Assembly: GCA_005888755.1 (NCBI GenBank)
Contig: VBBQ01000030.1
Location: 94,833-158,832, forward strand
Direction of reading: 5' to 3'
DNA from: Candidatus Bathyarchaeota archaeon
Lineage (GTDB): Archaea; Thermoproteota; Bathyarchaeia; 40CM-2-53-6
Length of the DNA stretch: 64,000 nt
Of this stretch, positions 43,102-52,520 are shown piece by piece (the first letter of the stretch is position 1; each line of letters starts with the position of its first letter). Under the pieces are notes generated by a model. The model was not told the DNA's origin. It ran no database searches and saw only the letters and a program-made list of their open reading frames with translations. A program made the translations under genes and the position numbers.

Positions 43102-43339
43102 TACGGTACTCGCCGAGTTTCGTTATTCTGGAAGAATATGAACTTGGAGTTGCAGTGCTCTCCCGAATGAGCTTACCGAACCGGTCCGGTCTCGCGGGCA
43201 TGAGTATCGCTTCCAAAGTCTTGGGATATCTTGGGGCGTAGTAGACAATCCTGAGGTACCCATCGAGTGACTAAGCTATCGAGACCTTCCAAAAAGGCTA
43301 AATCTGTAACTACGCCGCTCATAGGTTTGGAAAACTATC

Positions 43340-44914
43340 ATGAAAAAAATTGCATCAATTTTGCTCATAGCTTTGCTAACACTATTCTCTGCACCGACAC
43401 TCACAACCGGAGTCTCAGCAGCGTACAGCTCGCTTGGTCACATGCGAGTCAATCCAGCCCTAACCATACTCGACCAGGCGTTCAATCCATCGACCGGAGG
43501 ACTACCCTTCTGCGCCAGTGGACGCCTAGGGTCAATCCTCTGCTACACTCCTGACTTCTACAAATCTGCATACAATGTTCCAAGCAGTCTCGACGGGACC
43601 GGTCAGACCATAGTCATCGTCGACGCTTTTGGAAGCCCCACACTTCAAGCTGATCTCAATAAGTATGATACGACCTTCGGCCTACCAGCAACGACCGTTA
43701 CAGTCCTATGTGGGCCAACATGGTCAGGCGCATCAACAGATCAATGCCCAGCATTCGACCTTAGCCTCCCGATCGACCAGGCATGCGGTGCCTTTGGATG
43801 GTGGGAGGAGACAACGCTAGACGTGCAAATGTCCCATGGATTAGCGCCAGGAGCAAACATCGTTCTCGTCGTTTCCAACGACTGTCAGGACACCAGCTTC
43901 AACGCCGCAGAGAGTGCCGCGGTGAATAACCCGGCCCTTCACGGCGCGATCATGTCTCAGAGCTTCGGCGAACCTGACGATCTGGTCGGCTGCCTCAACT
44001 TCCCGTGCACCCTCATCGACCACTCCATCAAACAGCAGTCTGACAAGATTTACAACACTGCAAGGCGAAACGGCTGGACAGTCCTTGCTTCCTCTGGTGA
44101 CGACGGTGCGAACTCAGCACTGTCAGCTGTAGGAACTACTGAACTCACTCCATCCTGGCCCGCCACCAATCCGCTGAACCTAGCGGCAGGTGGAACACAA
44201 GGTAACCCGTACGGAGGCCAGTATGGCCCACCTCCAGGTAGGGGCGGCACGAACTCTTGCCCCGCGAACACAGACTGCAACACCGGGCTCGTCATCATAA
44301 ACGGTGGAGCCACCGGCTGCGCTACCGCTCCAAGACCGGGCGTACCAACAAGCTGCGTCCCCGTCGGATACGGTGGAGAAGCAACATGGAACGAGTTCAA
44401 CGTCTTCGGGATACGGACAGCCTCTGGTGGAGGAGTTAGCTTCCAGTATGGCAGACCAACCTACCAGACCAACATGGCCCCCAAGTGGACTACAATCCTC
44501 AGCAACTCGGTCAAGGGCAATGGCAGACTAACACCAGACGTTTCCTTCGACTCCTCGATTGATGGTGGATTCCTATCGTGGATAGGTTTCCTCGGTGCTT
44601 GGGGAGTCTTCGGAGGAACAAGTGCTGCTTCGCCGGCTCTTGCAGCAATCATCGCACTCCTCAACCAGTCCCACGGGAGCCCAGTTGGCTTCCTCAACTC
44701 GGCGATCTACCAGCTCGCAGCTAGCAGCAGCTACAGCAGCGCATTCCACGACATCACCGCGGGCGAGAACAGCGATACTCTCGGCCAGTTCGGAGTAGAC
44801 GGGTTTGCAGCTGGAACGGGCTACGACCTTGCGACCGGTTGGGGAACACCCAACGTAGCCAATTTCATTGCTGACCTGTCGGCCATCTGTACGCCTGCTT
44901 GCCCCGGCCCATAA
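43340..44914 (+). CDS. Secreted sedolisin (S53) serine-carboxyl peptidase
   Basis: The 524 residues have a signal peptide (about 1-27). The catalytic domain follows without a large prodomain, from about residue 70 (YKSAYNVPSSLDGTGQTIVIVDA). EETTLDVQMSHGLAPGANI holds the Glu and Asp of the catalytic triad, LASSGDDGANS the oxyanion Asp, and FGGTSAASPALAA the nucleophile Ser (about 428). A calcium site is expected in the FHDITAGENS and GYDLATGWGTPN segments near the end. It acts outside the cell, degrading proteins at acidic pH if like its relatives. Paired Cys suggest disulfides. The start is ATG at 43340. Confidence 0.92.
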   Translation: MKKIASILLIALLTLFSAPTLTTGVSAAYSSLGHMRVNPALTILDQAFNPSTGGLPFCASGRLGSILCYTPDFYKSAYNVPSSLDGTGQTIVIVDAFGSPTLQADLNKYDTTFGLPATTVTVLCGPTWSGASTDQCPAFDLSLPIDQACGAFGWWEETTLDVQMSHGLAPGANIVLVVSNDCQDTSFNAAESAAVNNPALHGAIMSQSFGEPDDLVGCLNFPCTLIDHSIKQQSDKIYNTARRNGWTVLASSGDDGANSALSAVGTTELTPSWPATNPLNLAAGGTQGNPYGGQYGPPPGRGGTNSCPANTDCNTGLVIINGGATGCATAPRPGVPTSCVPVGYGGEATWNEFNVFGIRTASGGGVSFQYGRPTYQTNMAPKWTTILSNSVKGNGRLTPDVSFDSSIDGGFLSWIGFLGAWGVFGGTSAASPALAAIIALLNQSHGSPVGFLNSAIYQLAASSSYSSAFHDITAGENSDTLGQFGVDGFAAGTGYDLATGWGTPNVANFIADLSAICTPACPGP

Positions 44915-44947
44915 GCCACGATTCAAGCAAAACAGCAAAGACGAAAG

Positions 44948-44966
44948 ACCGTGCGAGAAGCACGGT
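44948..44966 (+). terminator. Hairpin after the sedolisin gene
   Basis: ACCGTGC (44948-44954), a 5-base loop GAGAA and GCACGGT (44960-44966) form a perfect 7-bp stem 34 bases after the stop codon. It is followed by a weak pyrimidine stretch with TTTT. Archaeal termination usually needs only T-runs, so this could equally protect the 3' end of the message. Confidence 0.35.
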
Positions 44967-45089
44967 TACCCCTATTTTCGACACGTCTTAGAGTTGAACC
45001 CAAATACCGATTGAATGAAAAAAAATGACATTCACACATCCTCTTCTCCCGACACGACGCTAACAATTTGAGCGACAAAAAAAATACTG

Positions 45090-46580
45090 GTGAAACGAAA
45101 ATTGATGACGCGATCTTCGCAAGCCATTCGCCCGTTCATTTTCCTTAGCCTGTCGATCGCGATGCTCTCGCTCTTTCCAGGAACAATTAACCTTGCAAGG
45201 GCTGAGGGTTTTACCGGAACAGTAACTGTCGGGGTCAACCCGGACGGGATCGGCGTCGACACTTCACTAAACAGGATCTATGTGAGCAACTACGGGAACA
45301 ACGGAACCTTTCCCAGCACCGTCTCTGTTCTCAACGGTGCCAACAACAGCCTCATCGCCACCATCCTCGTTGGTGTTAGTCCGGCCGGGGTGGCCGTTAA
45401 CAGCGCCTCTCACAGAGTCTACATTGCAAACTACAATTCAAGCAATGTCTCGGTAATCAACGGCGTTACAAACGCCGTCATCGCTAACGTAACCGTCGGA
45501 ACACATCCTAGCAGAATCGCTTTGAACCCTGCGACCGGCGAGATCTACGTAACAAACTCCGGAGACGATACTGTCTCGAGGATAAACGGTACGACCAATA
45601 CTCTCGTTGGTAACATACCCGTGGGAAGAAGACCGACTGGCATCGCTCTACTCTCTTCGACCAATACAATCTATGTCACAAATTCTCTTGATGGCACAGC
45701 ATCAGTTATAGATGGGAAGACTCATAGCGTAATCAAAACTCTCCAGGTAGGGAACGACCCGGGAAACATAGCCTCAGACAGTATTACCAATCTCGTCTAT
45801 CTTGTAAACAGCAATTCCTCCAATGGAATTGTAACACTGATTAATGGGACAAGCAACACTCTTGCGACCACGATAGGAGTGGGCATCTTTCCAAGCGGTA
45901 TCGACGTTAACCAGGTGACCAACAAGATCTACGTCTCCAACTCAGGGGAGGGGACCGTCTCAATCATCGACGGATTCACCCTGACAGTCATTGACACAGT
46001 AAACCTGGCATTTGGAACCATTCCCGGGGTTGTCGGGGTCAACACTGTAACAAACGAGATCTATGTGGCAAACGGGAACCGGAAGACGCTCTCAGTCTTG
46101 TCGGGACACTCGACAAGCACCGGTCTGGCCTGCAACCCCTCGACTTTGTCTCCGAACGAGAGTACGACATGCACGGCGACAGTCACGGACCTCTCCGGGT
46201 CAGGAGCCTCTGCCCCAACTGGAACGGTTTTCTTCTCGTCAAGCGGTCAAGGCTCCTTCCACGCCAGCAGCTGCACACTTGGCGGAACGGGAACTACGAC
46301 TACATGCTTCGTCTCATATTCCCCAACGGGTTTCGGTATGGGGCCCCAAACTATCTTCGCTACTTACGGTGGTGACGCAACCCACATGAGTAGCTCAGGC
46401 CAGACCGTCATCACGTTGACCGGCGGTACTGTCGGGGGGACCCTGATTCCTACGAATAAGTTCGGTTACTCAACCTATTTTGTAACGGGCACTCTCATGT
46501 TTTACGTCGTAATCATTTCGATTATTCTCTACACGCGGAGATTCCAAGAAGGCGAGGGCTCAATGAAAGATGACCAATAG
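45090..46580 (+). CDS. Surface-anchored YVTN beta-propeller protein
   Basis: The 496 residues have a signal peptide (about 1-38) and then seven to eight repeats of about 42 residues with patterns such as NRIYVSNYGNN, HRVYIANYNSSN and NKIYVSNSGEGTVSIIDG, forming a YVTN-type beta-propeller (about 40-345). An Ig-like domain follows with LACNPSTLSPNESTTCTATV (about 350-445), one membrane helix (about 460-482) and a charged cytoplasmic tail. It is probably a cell-surface adhesion or binding protein. The start is GTG at 45090; an ATG at 45105 is also possible. Confidence 0.8.
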   Translation: MKRKLMTRSSQAIRPFIFLSLSIAMLSLFPGTINLARAEGFTGTVTVGVNPDGIGVDTSLNRIYVSNYGNNGTFPSTVSVLNGANNSLIATILVGVSPAGVAVNSASHRVYIANYNSSNVSVINGVTNAVIANVTVGTHPSRIALNPATGEIYVTNSGDDTVSRINGTTNTLVGNIPVGRRPTGIALLSSTNTIYVTNSLDGTASVIDGKTHSVIKTLQVGNDPGNIASDSITNLVYLVNSNSSNGIVTLINGTSNTLATTIGVGIFPSGIDVNQVTNKIYVSNSGEGTVSIIDGFTLTVIDTVNLAFGTIPGVVGVNTVTNEIYVANGNRKTLSVLSGHSTSTGLACNPSTLSPNESTTCTATVTDLSGSGASAPTGTVFFSSSGQGSFHASSCTLGGTGTTTTCFVSYSPTGFGMGPQTIFATYGGDATHMSSSGQTVITLTGGTVGGTLIPTNKFGYSTYFVTGTLMFYVVIISIILYTRRFQEGEGSMKDDQ

Positions 46581-46689
46581 TAGAAAACATCAGCGAAACA
46601 GTGGTGCCGGAAAGACTCCACGACACTGAGAACTTCGACTAGCGAGAACGCGCAGTTTTTCTCGTGTCATTCCCTTAGCTTGGGATTAT

Positions 46690-49600
46690 CTAGTTGTTCC
46701 AGTAGGGTCTTGTCGCAATGAAGTGGAGTTTTGCGTCTAGAAGATCCTGATAGAATTCTTCCTCTCTGTCACGCATTGTGGCGAGTATTCTGCTGGCTGT
46801 CTGCGGTCCTATTCCATAAACGGATTGGGCAATTACAGCTCGTCTTCCATAGGAGATAACTAGGTCAGCTGATCTTCTTGCTCTCGCCAGAACCTTCTGT
46901 TCGTTTTCGTCGAGATTCTCTCTGTTCCTCTTCTTCTTGACGATGTCTGCAGCGTAATGGCTGGACCAGAAAAGTGGAGCGAGAAGTCTTGACCCGCAGG
47001 AGGTGCATTGAGGATGGTCCGGAAGATCGGCAATCAGGATCTCGGGGTTAAGGATTCCGCAATCGAAGCACAGCATGTCTGTCACGCGTCCTTCTATGGA
47101 GATGCGGAGCCTCGCTAGATTATCAGCAGCCACGTTCTCTGGAGCTATTAGTTCCGGGACGTCCACGTGCCGGTAAATTATGTGATAGGCTAGAGGAGTT
47201 GGCCTTTCCTTCGACTGAAAGAATTGGACTTCCATTGATCCTTTTTTGATCCGTAGGAATATTTCTTTGACTGCATCGAAATCGGAGTGCTCCATAAGCG
47301 CCTCCCTGATAGTCTCGTCGTAGATGGGAGTAAGTCGGTACCTTAGCATCAATTCCTTCATTGCATCTCCATACATCAGTCGGCCCCGGTTCAGTGCCCC
47401 GAACCTCTCCGCGATGTGTTTCATGTGAAGTTGCCATGGAAAGTGACGGTGGAGTACGCCATGGCACGCGCCTCCTAGCACAGTTTCCTCAACTCCGAAG
47501 ATCTGTTCTCTGAATAGCTCTTCCAATTCGAGGTCAGAAGTGTCGGCGTTCATCTCGAAGAGAATGCGATAGGCGTCGGACCACCACATCCGGACAATGC
47601 CTTGGCGGCGGAACAGTTCCTCAATCACTTCACCGAGCGTGAAGTTGACAATATCTCCGAGGTGTGTATGGAGGATGATATATCGATCAAACCCTTCGAT
47701 CAGGACACGTTGGTCAGTCGGGACAGCTGCGCCTGTAGCCTTATGGGCTTCGATCTCTTCAACAACTCGTTTCAGCCCGTAGACGTCGGCCGGCCACAGC
47801 TGCGACAATCTCTCAACCGAGATCGACTTTGGAGCATGTTGGGCAATGTTTCTTTCAACAATCGCCCTATAGGCGCCGACCTTGGTTGCAAGAGCACGGG
47901 GCACTGGGAGTATTTGCCCATCCCATCCAGGGATCGCGGCTGTGGGATCGTTAATGGGGAGAACGTAGACCTTAGCGTCATCTGTTATCTGCTTGATCTG
48001 CCAGACTCGGCCCTTGACGATAAAGTTGAGTCCAATGCGTGCCTTGGTGATCATGAATTCCTCGCCGAGGAAGCCGACGTTTTGCAGGTTCGTGAGGTCT
48101 ACAACTAAGTATCGGCGTTCGTCGGGGATCATGCTCAAGTTTTCGAAATAGTAGAGCCTGGTCCTTGAGGTGCGGTAGAGTGTGTCCTTCTCTCTCTTGA
48201 GGTAACCCATCTTGTGCATGAACTCGATGACCTTGTCAAGTGGGTCATCCTCTAAGTCTCGGTATGGGTAGGCTCGTTTGATGATGCTCTTGGCTTGTGA
48301 GAGTTCCAGGCTTCCTTCCGAGTCCATCAGCACTCCAGCGATCTGATGGGCGAGCACGTCCAATGCTCCAATGTGGATGTTGGTATGCTCTAGTCGCCCC
48401 TCCTTCGCTAGCTCGATAACTCCAACAGATTCCAAGAGATCCTCGGTCGAAACGGAAACGAGGACCCCTTGTGAGGTTCTTGTGAGGGTGTGACCGGATC
48501 GTCCGACTCTTTGCACTAGACTGCTTACTTGTCTTGGGGACATGTATTGGATGACAAGATCGACGGATCCAATGTCAATTCCCAGCTCAAGGGTACTCGT
48601 GCAATTGTGAGTCACGACACCTCCAACTGCGTAGGTTTGAGTATGTTCAACCTCAAAGTTGACAACGTCCACTTTCCCTTCAACATTTTTGACTGAACGA
48701 ACCTGCGAAATCCCGAACTTACCTTCGATGAGTCCGTCAAGCAACGGAGATTTGAGGAGTCCGTTGAGACGAGATAGAGAGTCTACACCGATACCTCTTT
48801 TCGGGTTCTCATACTTTGTGGAATAGCCGATCAGTTTCCAAAGCGTATACGAGGAGATTTTTCTTTCGATTCTCTTGAATTTGATGTACGGGCCAAGACC
48901 GTAGAAGGTTCTTTGTTTTCTTCCGAGATAAGGGGCATTCAATTCGCGGGCCTTAATGGATTGTTCTCTCACAAGTTCGAGCAATCGCGACTTGTCGTCA
49001 CTATAGACCACACTGACAGTGAAACCCTCACCGGAGGCTCCGTTCGCCTTCCGAAGCTTGGGCTTCATTCCGAGGGACAGCAGTAAGAAAATCAAGTACT
49101 CTCGATTGACGGGATCGAAAGTCACAAATTGAAGCTGTTCAAGCCGGTTGTAGTTCCTTACAACAGCGCATCCATCTCCATCTAGGTACCCTGCTAGGAA
49201 GGAGCTTACAATATCGAACGGGAGAGGTAGAGTCTTCCACAGATTGTCAAGAACATTCGATAGCGGCTTTGAATGAGCCTGCAGCACCATGCGCGGCTTG
49301 TTCCCTCGAAAACTCGAACCACTTTCTCTAATCACAGCACGATACATTGAACCCTTGTAAAAGTCTGAAAGGTAAGATTCTACCTGGCCAAGCTTCTTTG
49401 AGTCGGTGTTGAAGAAACGCATGTATTTGTCGCCGTCAGACTTGCGGAAACCAAGTAGATATCCAAGTCGGAGGTCAACCCAAGACGGAAAAGTGTACCT
49501 CGTTTGCGTAGTGCTGAAATCGTTGACCTTGAGAAGGTCATCATGACTCATGACTAACTTTACAAGGGATAATCGACTTACCTCTGAATCAGGGTTTCCC

Positions 49601-50940
49601 GACGGATCGTAACCAAGAGAACTTATGGTCGGATTCTTGACGAAAAGATTCGGATAATCAATCAGGGCGTAAGTCGGGATTGGTGGCCCTTGCATTCGAC
49701 CGATCGTGACCAAAGCATCTCCAACGACAAGTTGGCCGGCCGTTTTCCACGCAAAGCCATCTGCTCCCAAGCACAGGACGGGATGATTGGGGGTGACCCT
49801 AAGGAGACCTAGTTCATGCCTAACGTGCATCAGTCGATCGGTTGTGTTTCGGTACTTTCTCATGACTGGCCTGAAAACGGTTTTGCAAGAGTCAAGGTCA
49901 TAGGAGAGGACACTATCTCCTACTGTAATCTCTCTCCCATGTCTCACACCACGCGTGGTAACGATCATCTCGTCCTCTGGTATGCAGACGAGTCCTTTGA
50001 TCTCTCTAGCCTTGAATGCTTCTTCGGCTCTAACTCTTTCTTCTTTTGGGAGTGAGCCATGATGAACCATTATTTTTCGGTCCATCATGTTGAATTTCGA
50101 CCCGAGCAGCTCGGCGTTGACGCGGCTGTTGACGAAAATGAGAGTCGAGTCGTGAGCTTCCACCAAATCATCGACAAGTGTAAGTCGGGCGGCAGCCTCC
50201 GGAGTAGTGTAGAGCCGCTGAGCTAGCTCGCGATCTTCTTCTCCGGGCAGCGGGTATTCTACTTTGTACTTGGTCGGCTTGTTGAGCGGAATCTGTACTA
50301 TCTTGACTGGCTGATTGCCTCCGAGGAACAGTGCTATCTCTTCTGGGTTACCTACTGTGGCTGAAAGTCCTACTCTCTGGTAGCCGTTGACGCAGATTTC
50401 TCTGAGGCGTTCGAGGCCGACGGTCATTTGAACTCCTCGACGATCACCTGCCAGTTCGTGAATCTCATCAACTATGACGGACTTGACGTGTCGTAGATGT
50501 TCCCTCATGCGTTTGCCTGGCAATATTGCTTGGAGGGTTTCGGGTGTTGTGATGAGAAGGTCGGGGGGTTTGACTGCCATTCGTCTCCTATCTTTGGCAG
50601 GGGTGTCTCCGTGTCGGATCTCAACCGAGAAGCCTAGCTTGTTGGACCATGTTTGGAGTCGTTTGAGGAGGTCTCGGTTTAGCGCTCTGAGCGGTGTTAT
50701 GTAGACAAGTGAAATGCCTTGTCTGTCGTTATTCCTGATCATTCTATCGATTAACGGAAGTAGCGCTGCTTCGGTCTTACCTGAACCAGTGGGGGCGATT
50801 ATGAGGACATTGTCGCCTTGGGCAATGAGGGGGATGGCCTCCACCTGAGGCGGAGTGGGCGTCGAGATTCCGGTCTCTTGGAGCAGTCCCTTCAGTGGAG
50901 GAGAAAGGAGGGCGAAGGCTTCCGGAGCCATGGATGCCAT
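46690..50940 (-). CDS. lhr: Lhr-type superfamily 2 helicase interrupted by an intein
   Basis: The precursor is 1416 residues; without the intein (residues 319-779) the helicase is 955, a usual Lhr length. Helicase motifs are APTGSGKTEAA (Walker A, about 50-58), VIVDEIHELAG (DEIH, 158-161) and GLSATVGNPEE (motif III). After splicing, KGLV joins CTSTLELGIDIG (motif V), then come VQRVGRSGH (motif VI) and the winged-helix and Lhr-core regions. Two Cys pairs near the end (CFDCG and CTSCG) suggest a zinc site. Lhr enzymes unwind or anneal nucleic acids in repair. The start is ATG at 50940. Confidence 0.93.
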   Translation of the reverse strand: MASMAPEAFALLSPPLKGLLQETGISTPTPPQVEAIPLIAQGDNVLIIAPTGSGKTEAALLPLIDRMIRNNDRQGISLVYITPLRALNRDLLKRLQTWSNKLGFSVEIRHGDTPAKDRRRMAVKPPDLLITTPETLQAILPGKRMREHLRHVKSVIVDEIHELAGDRRGVQMTVGLERLREICVNGYQRVGLSATVGNPEEIALFLGGNQPVKIVQIPLNKPTKYKVEYPLPGEEDRELAQRLYTTPEAAARLTLVDDLVEAHDSTLIFVNSRVNAELLGSKFNMMDRKIMVHHGSLPKEERVRAEEAFKAREIKGLVCIPEDEMIVTTRGVRHGREITVGDSVLSYDLDSCKTVFRPVMRKYRNTTDRLMHVRHELGLLRVTPNHPVLCLGADGFAWKTAGQLVVGDALVTIGRMQGPPIPTYALIDYPNLFVKNPTISSLGYDPSGNPDSEVSRLSLVKLVMSHDDLLKVNDFSTTQTRYTFPSWVDLRLGYLLGFRKSDGDKYMRFFNTDSKKLGQVESYLSDFYKGSMYRAVIRESGSSFRGNKPRMVLQAHSKPLSNVLDNLWKTLPLPFDIVSSFLAGYLDGDGCAVVRNYNRLEQLQFVTFDPVNREYLIFLLLSLGMKPKLRKANGASGEGFTVSVVYSDDKSRLLELVREQSIKARELNAPYLGRKQRTFYGLGPYIKFKRIERKISSYTLWKLIGYSTKYENPKRGIGVDSLSRLNGLLKSPLLDGLIEGKFGISQVRSVKNVEGKVDVVNFEVEHTQTYAVGGVVTHNCTSTLELGIDIGSVDLVIQYMSPRQVSSLVQRVGRSGHTLTRTSQGVLVSVSTEDLLESVGVIELAKEGRLEHTNIHIGALDVLAHQIAGVLMDSEGSLELSQAKSIIKRAYPYRDLEDDPLDKVIEFMHKMGYLKREKDTLYRTSRTRLYYFENLSMIPDERRYLVVDLTNLQNVGFLGEEFMITKARIGLNFIVKGRVWQIKQITDDAKVYVLPINDPTAAIPGWDGQILPVPRALATKVGAYRAIVERNIAQHAPKSISVERLSQLWPADVYGLKRVVEEIEAHKATGAAVPTDQRVLIEGFDRYIILHTHLGDIVNFTLGEVIEELFRRQGIVRMWWSDAYRILFEMNADTSDLELEELFREQIFGVEETVLGGACHGVLHRHFPWQLHMKHIAERFGALNRGRLMYGDAMKELMLRYRLTPIYDETIREALMEHSDFDAVKEIFLRIKKGSMEVQFFQSKERPTPLAYHIIYRHVDVPELIAPENVAADNLARLRISIEGRVTDMLCFDCGILNPEILIADLPDHPQCTSCGSRLLAPLFWSSHYAADIVKKKRNRENLDENEQKVLARARRSADLVISYGRRAVIAQSVYGIGPQTASRILATMRDREEEFYQDLLDAKLHFIATRPYWNN
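48604..49986 (-). mobile_element. Intein with LAGLIDADG homing endonuclease in Lhr
   Basis: The 461-residue intein begins with Cys (block A, CIPEDEMIVTT...VGDSVLSYD), has block B (LLRVTPNHPVL), two LAGLIDADG-type motifs (YLLGFRKSDGDKY near precursor residue 494 and FLAGYLDGDGC near 581), and ends with VEHTQTYAVGGVVTHN, where His-Asn is the usual terminus. The next extein residue is Cys. All residues needed for splicing are visible, and both endonuclease motifs keep an acidic residue, so it may be mobile. The insertion is exactly at helicase motif V. Confidence 0.92.
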
Positions 50941-50970
50941 TGAGCAGTTAATAGAATTGGGCAGCTCGAA

Positions 50971-50978
50971 GATAAACT
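50971..50978 (-). promoter_or_regulatory. TATA-like box of lhr
   Basis: The minus strand reads AGTTTATC, centred 35 bases before the ATG at 50940, predicting a leader of about 9 bases. Confidence 0.4.
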
Positions 50979-51009
50979 TCCTAGGCGACCAAAAGTATCG
51001 TTCGAACTC

Positions 51010-51420
51010 CTATTTCTTCTCGGTTATTTTCTTCAAAAAGTCCTTGTAGCTAAGGGCTTTCATGAGACCGGGAAGTTCCTTCTTCAAATCTTCTGGCCTG
51101 ATCATCGTGATCCATCCTTCACCGTAGGGGCTCTTGTTGACCAGCTCCGGAGCGTCTGAGAGCGTGTTGTTTACCTCAAGCACTACGCCTGAGATTGGGG
51201 AATAGACGTCGGCAACGGCCTTCACCGACTCGACTGTGCCGAGGCTCTGCATCTGGGCCACCTTCAAACCTACTTTCGGGAGGTCCACATAGACGACTTC
51301 GTGCAACGAGTTCTGAGCATAGTCGGTCACTCCTACTCTGCACTTGTCTCCTTCAAGCCGGACCCATTCGTGCTCTTTCGTGTAATAGACATCTTCTGGA
51401 ACGTTGTACTCGCCTTTCAC
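51010..51420 (-). CDS. gcvH: Glycine cleavage system H protein
   Basis: The 136-residue lipoyl carrier shuttles the aminomethyl group between the P, T and L proteins and so feeds 5,10-methylene-THF. It has YYTKEHEWVRLEGDKCRVGV, DYAQNSLHEVVYVDLPKVG, GTVESVKAVADVYSPISG (lipoylated Lys in ESVKA) and NKSPYGEGWITMI. The other subunits are not in this window. The start is ATG at 51420. Confidence 0.94.
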   Translation of the reverse strand: MKGEYNVPEDVYYTKEHEWVRLEGDKCRVGVTDYAQNSLHEVVYVDLPKVGLKVAQMQSLGTVESVKAVADVYSPISGVVLEVNNTLSDAPELVNKSPYGEGWITMIRPEDLKKELPGLMKALSYKDFLKKITEKK

Positions 51421-51853
51421 TGTTGGATCTTTCCCGGAAGCCTAGGCGAGGGTATGATTCGGTATAAAGATTCCAAGGTAGGACCATTCCCGGATGCACC
51501 ATCGCGTGCGTTTCTTCTCGCAGGGTTCGTGGGTGGGTTCGGCGTCAGAGGCTTGTGGTCTAATCTGATAATGAGCGAATTCGGGTCCGAATCGTCGATC
51601 TCTCTCAGCCACTCATGCGACGCAGGACTCGGTCGCTAAGACCCCTTTATTTCTAGAACACTCGCGGTCTGGCGTGGATAATGGGTGAATCTGGCGATTC
51701 AGGGCGCAATCACGGTTTAGGTGGGTAGGCGAAACTAGGGGGTATCGTGTGAGAATACCGAGCGATTCTCGGGAGTCGTTCGGGGGAGTATCCCGGATCG
51801 CAGAATAGGGTTCATTTTGGGTTTCGAAGAGCGAGGACGGTTTGATGGGACAT
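51421..51853. other. 433-base gene-free stretch with consecutive small stem-loops
   Basis: No protein-like frame stands out apart from the gcvH promoter at the left. On the plus strand three small hairpins follow each other: GGTAT/ATACC (51741-51759), CCGAG/CTCGG (51758-51772) and CGGG/CCCG (51781-51795). This could be part of a structured RNA, but no known RNA family motif is recognisable, so it is only a candidate. Confidence 0.3.
51461..51469 (-). promoter_or_regulatory. TATA box of gcvH
   Basis: The minus strand reads CTTTATACC, centred 45 bases before the ATG at 51420. It is identical to the box before the aminotransferase gene (17642-17650). Confidence 0.45.
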
Positions 51854-52462
51854 CTACCAGCGGTTGTTGTGGACGAAGTTCTCCACGGGTTTCCTTCTTG
51901 GAAGGCCGAGTCTAATTGATGGATGCCCGAGATAGATGAGACAGGCAATTTTGACGTGCTCGGGAATCCCGAGTATCTTCTTGACCTCCGGTTCTCCCCG
52001 TGTCAAGGTAGATCCGTGAACGGTCAAGCATGTAGCGAGACCTATGGCATGGGCCGCCAGCATGAGGTTCTGGACAGCCGGATAGATACTCGCATACCTG
52101 ACCTCCTCACTCTTACCAACACGGTTGAGATCAACACAACAATAGATTATGACTGGCACTTTCTCGGTGTTCCGAAGCATCTCAGTAGCTTCATCATACA
52201 CGTCTCTCATCCGAGGAGACATTCCCGTGCTACCGGCGAGCCTTGCAAGCCAGGTCCGCAGCATTGGTTCCTTGAGACGGGCCTTGACCCTCGCGTCACG
52301 AACTATAACAAATTCCCATGGCTGGGTATTGCTTCCAGAGGCGGCCTTAGATGCAGAATCAAGAATGATCCTAACCTGATCCTCAGGGATCGGGTCAGGC
52401 TTGAATTTCCTGACCGACCTAAGCGAGTTGATCCCGTCCAGTAGCGACATCTCACTCGGCAT
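51854..52462 (-). CDS. Nitroreductase family flavoprotein
   Basis: FMN-dependent oxidoreductase of the nitroreductase fold. It contains NSLRSVRKFKPDPIPEDQV with the Arg-Ser-x-Arg flavin motif, ASGSNTQPWEFVIVRD, the YASIYPAVQNLMLAAHAIGL helix and GIPEHVKIACLIYLGHP. The frame is open to a TTG at 52483. I chose the ATG at 52462 because a TATA-like box centred at 52488 would start transcription exactly there. It diverges from the HAD gene and shares its promoter region. The substrate is unknown. Confidence 0.87.
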   Translation of the reverse strand: MPSEMSLLDGINSLRSVRKFKPDPIPEDQVRIILDSASKAASGSNTQPWEFVIVRDARVKARLKEPMLRTWLARLAGSTGMSPRMRDVYDEATEMLRNTEKVPVIIYCCVDLNRVGKSEEVRYASIYPAVQNLMLAAHAIGLATCLTVHGSTLTRGEPEVKKILGIPEHVKIACLIYLGHPSIRLGLPRRKPVENFVHNNRW

Positions 52463-52484
52463 GACGACGCGGACTCCACTCAAG

Positions 52485-52491
52485 GTTAAAG
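52485..52491. promoter_or_regulatory. Shared bidirectional TATA-like element
   Basis: GTTAAAG on the plus strand reads CTTTAAC on the minus strand. It lies about 26 bases from the predicted starts of both divergent genes: the nitroreductase ATG at 52462, and position 52514, just before the HAD TTG at 52521. One near-symmetric box may serve both directions. Confidence 0.35.
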
Positions 52492-52520
52492 ACTCTCGCG
52501 CCCTAACTTGACATCGTCAA

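Noticed and set aside
43267-43554. Open frame overlapping the start of the sedolisin gene
   Set aside because: It lies in another frame of a gene with a clear signal peptide and catalytic motifs.
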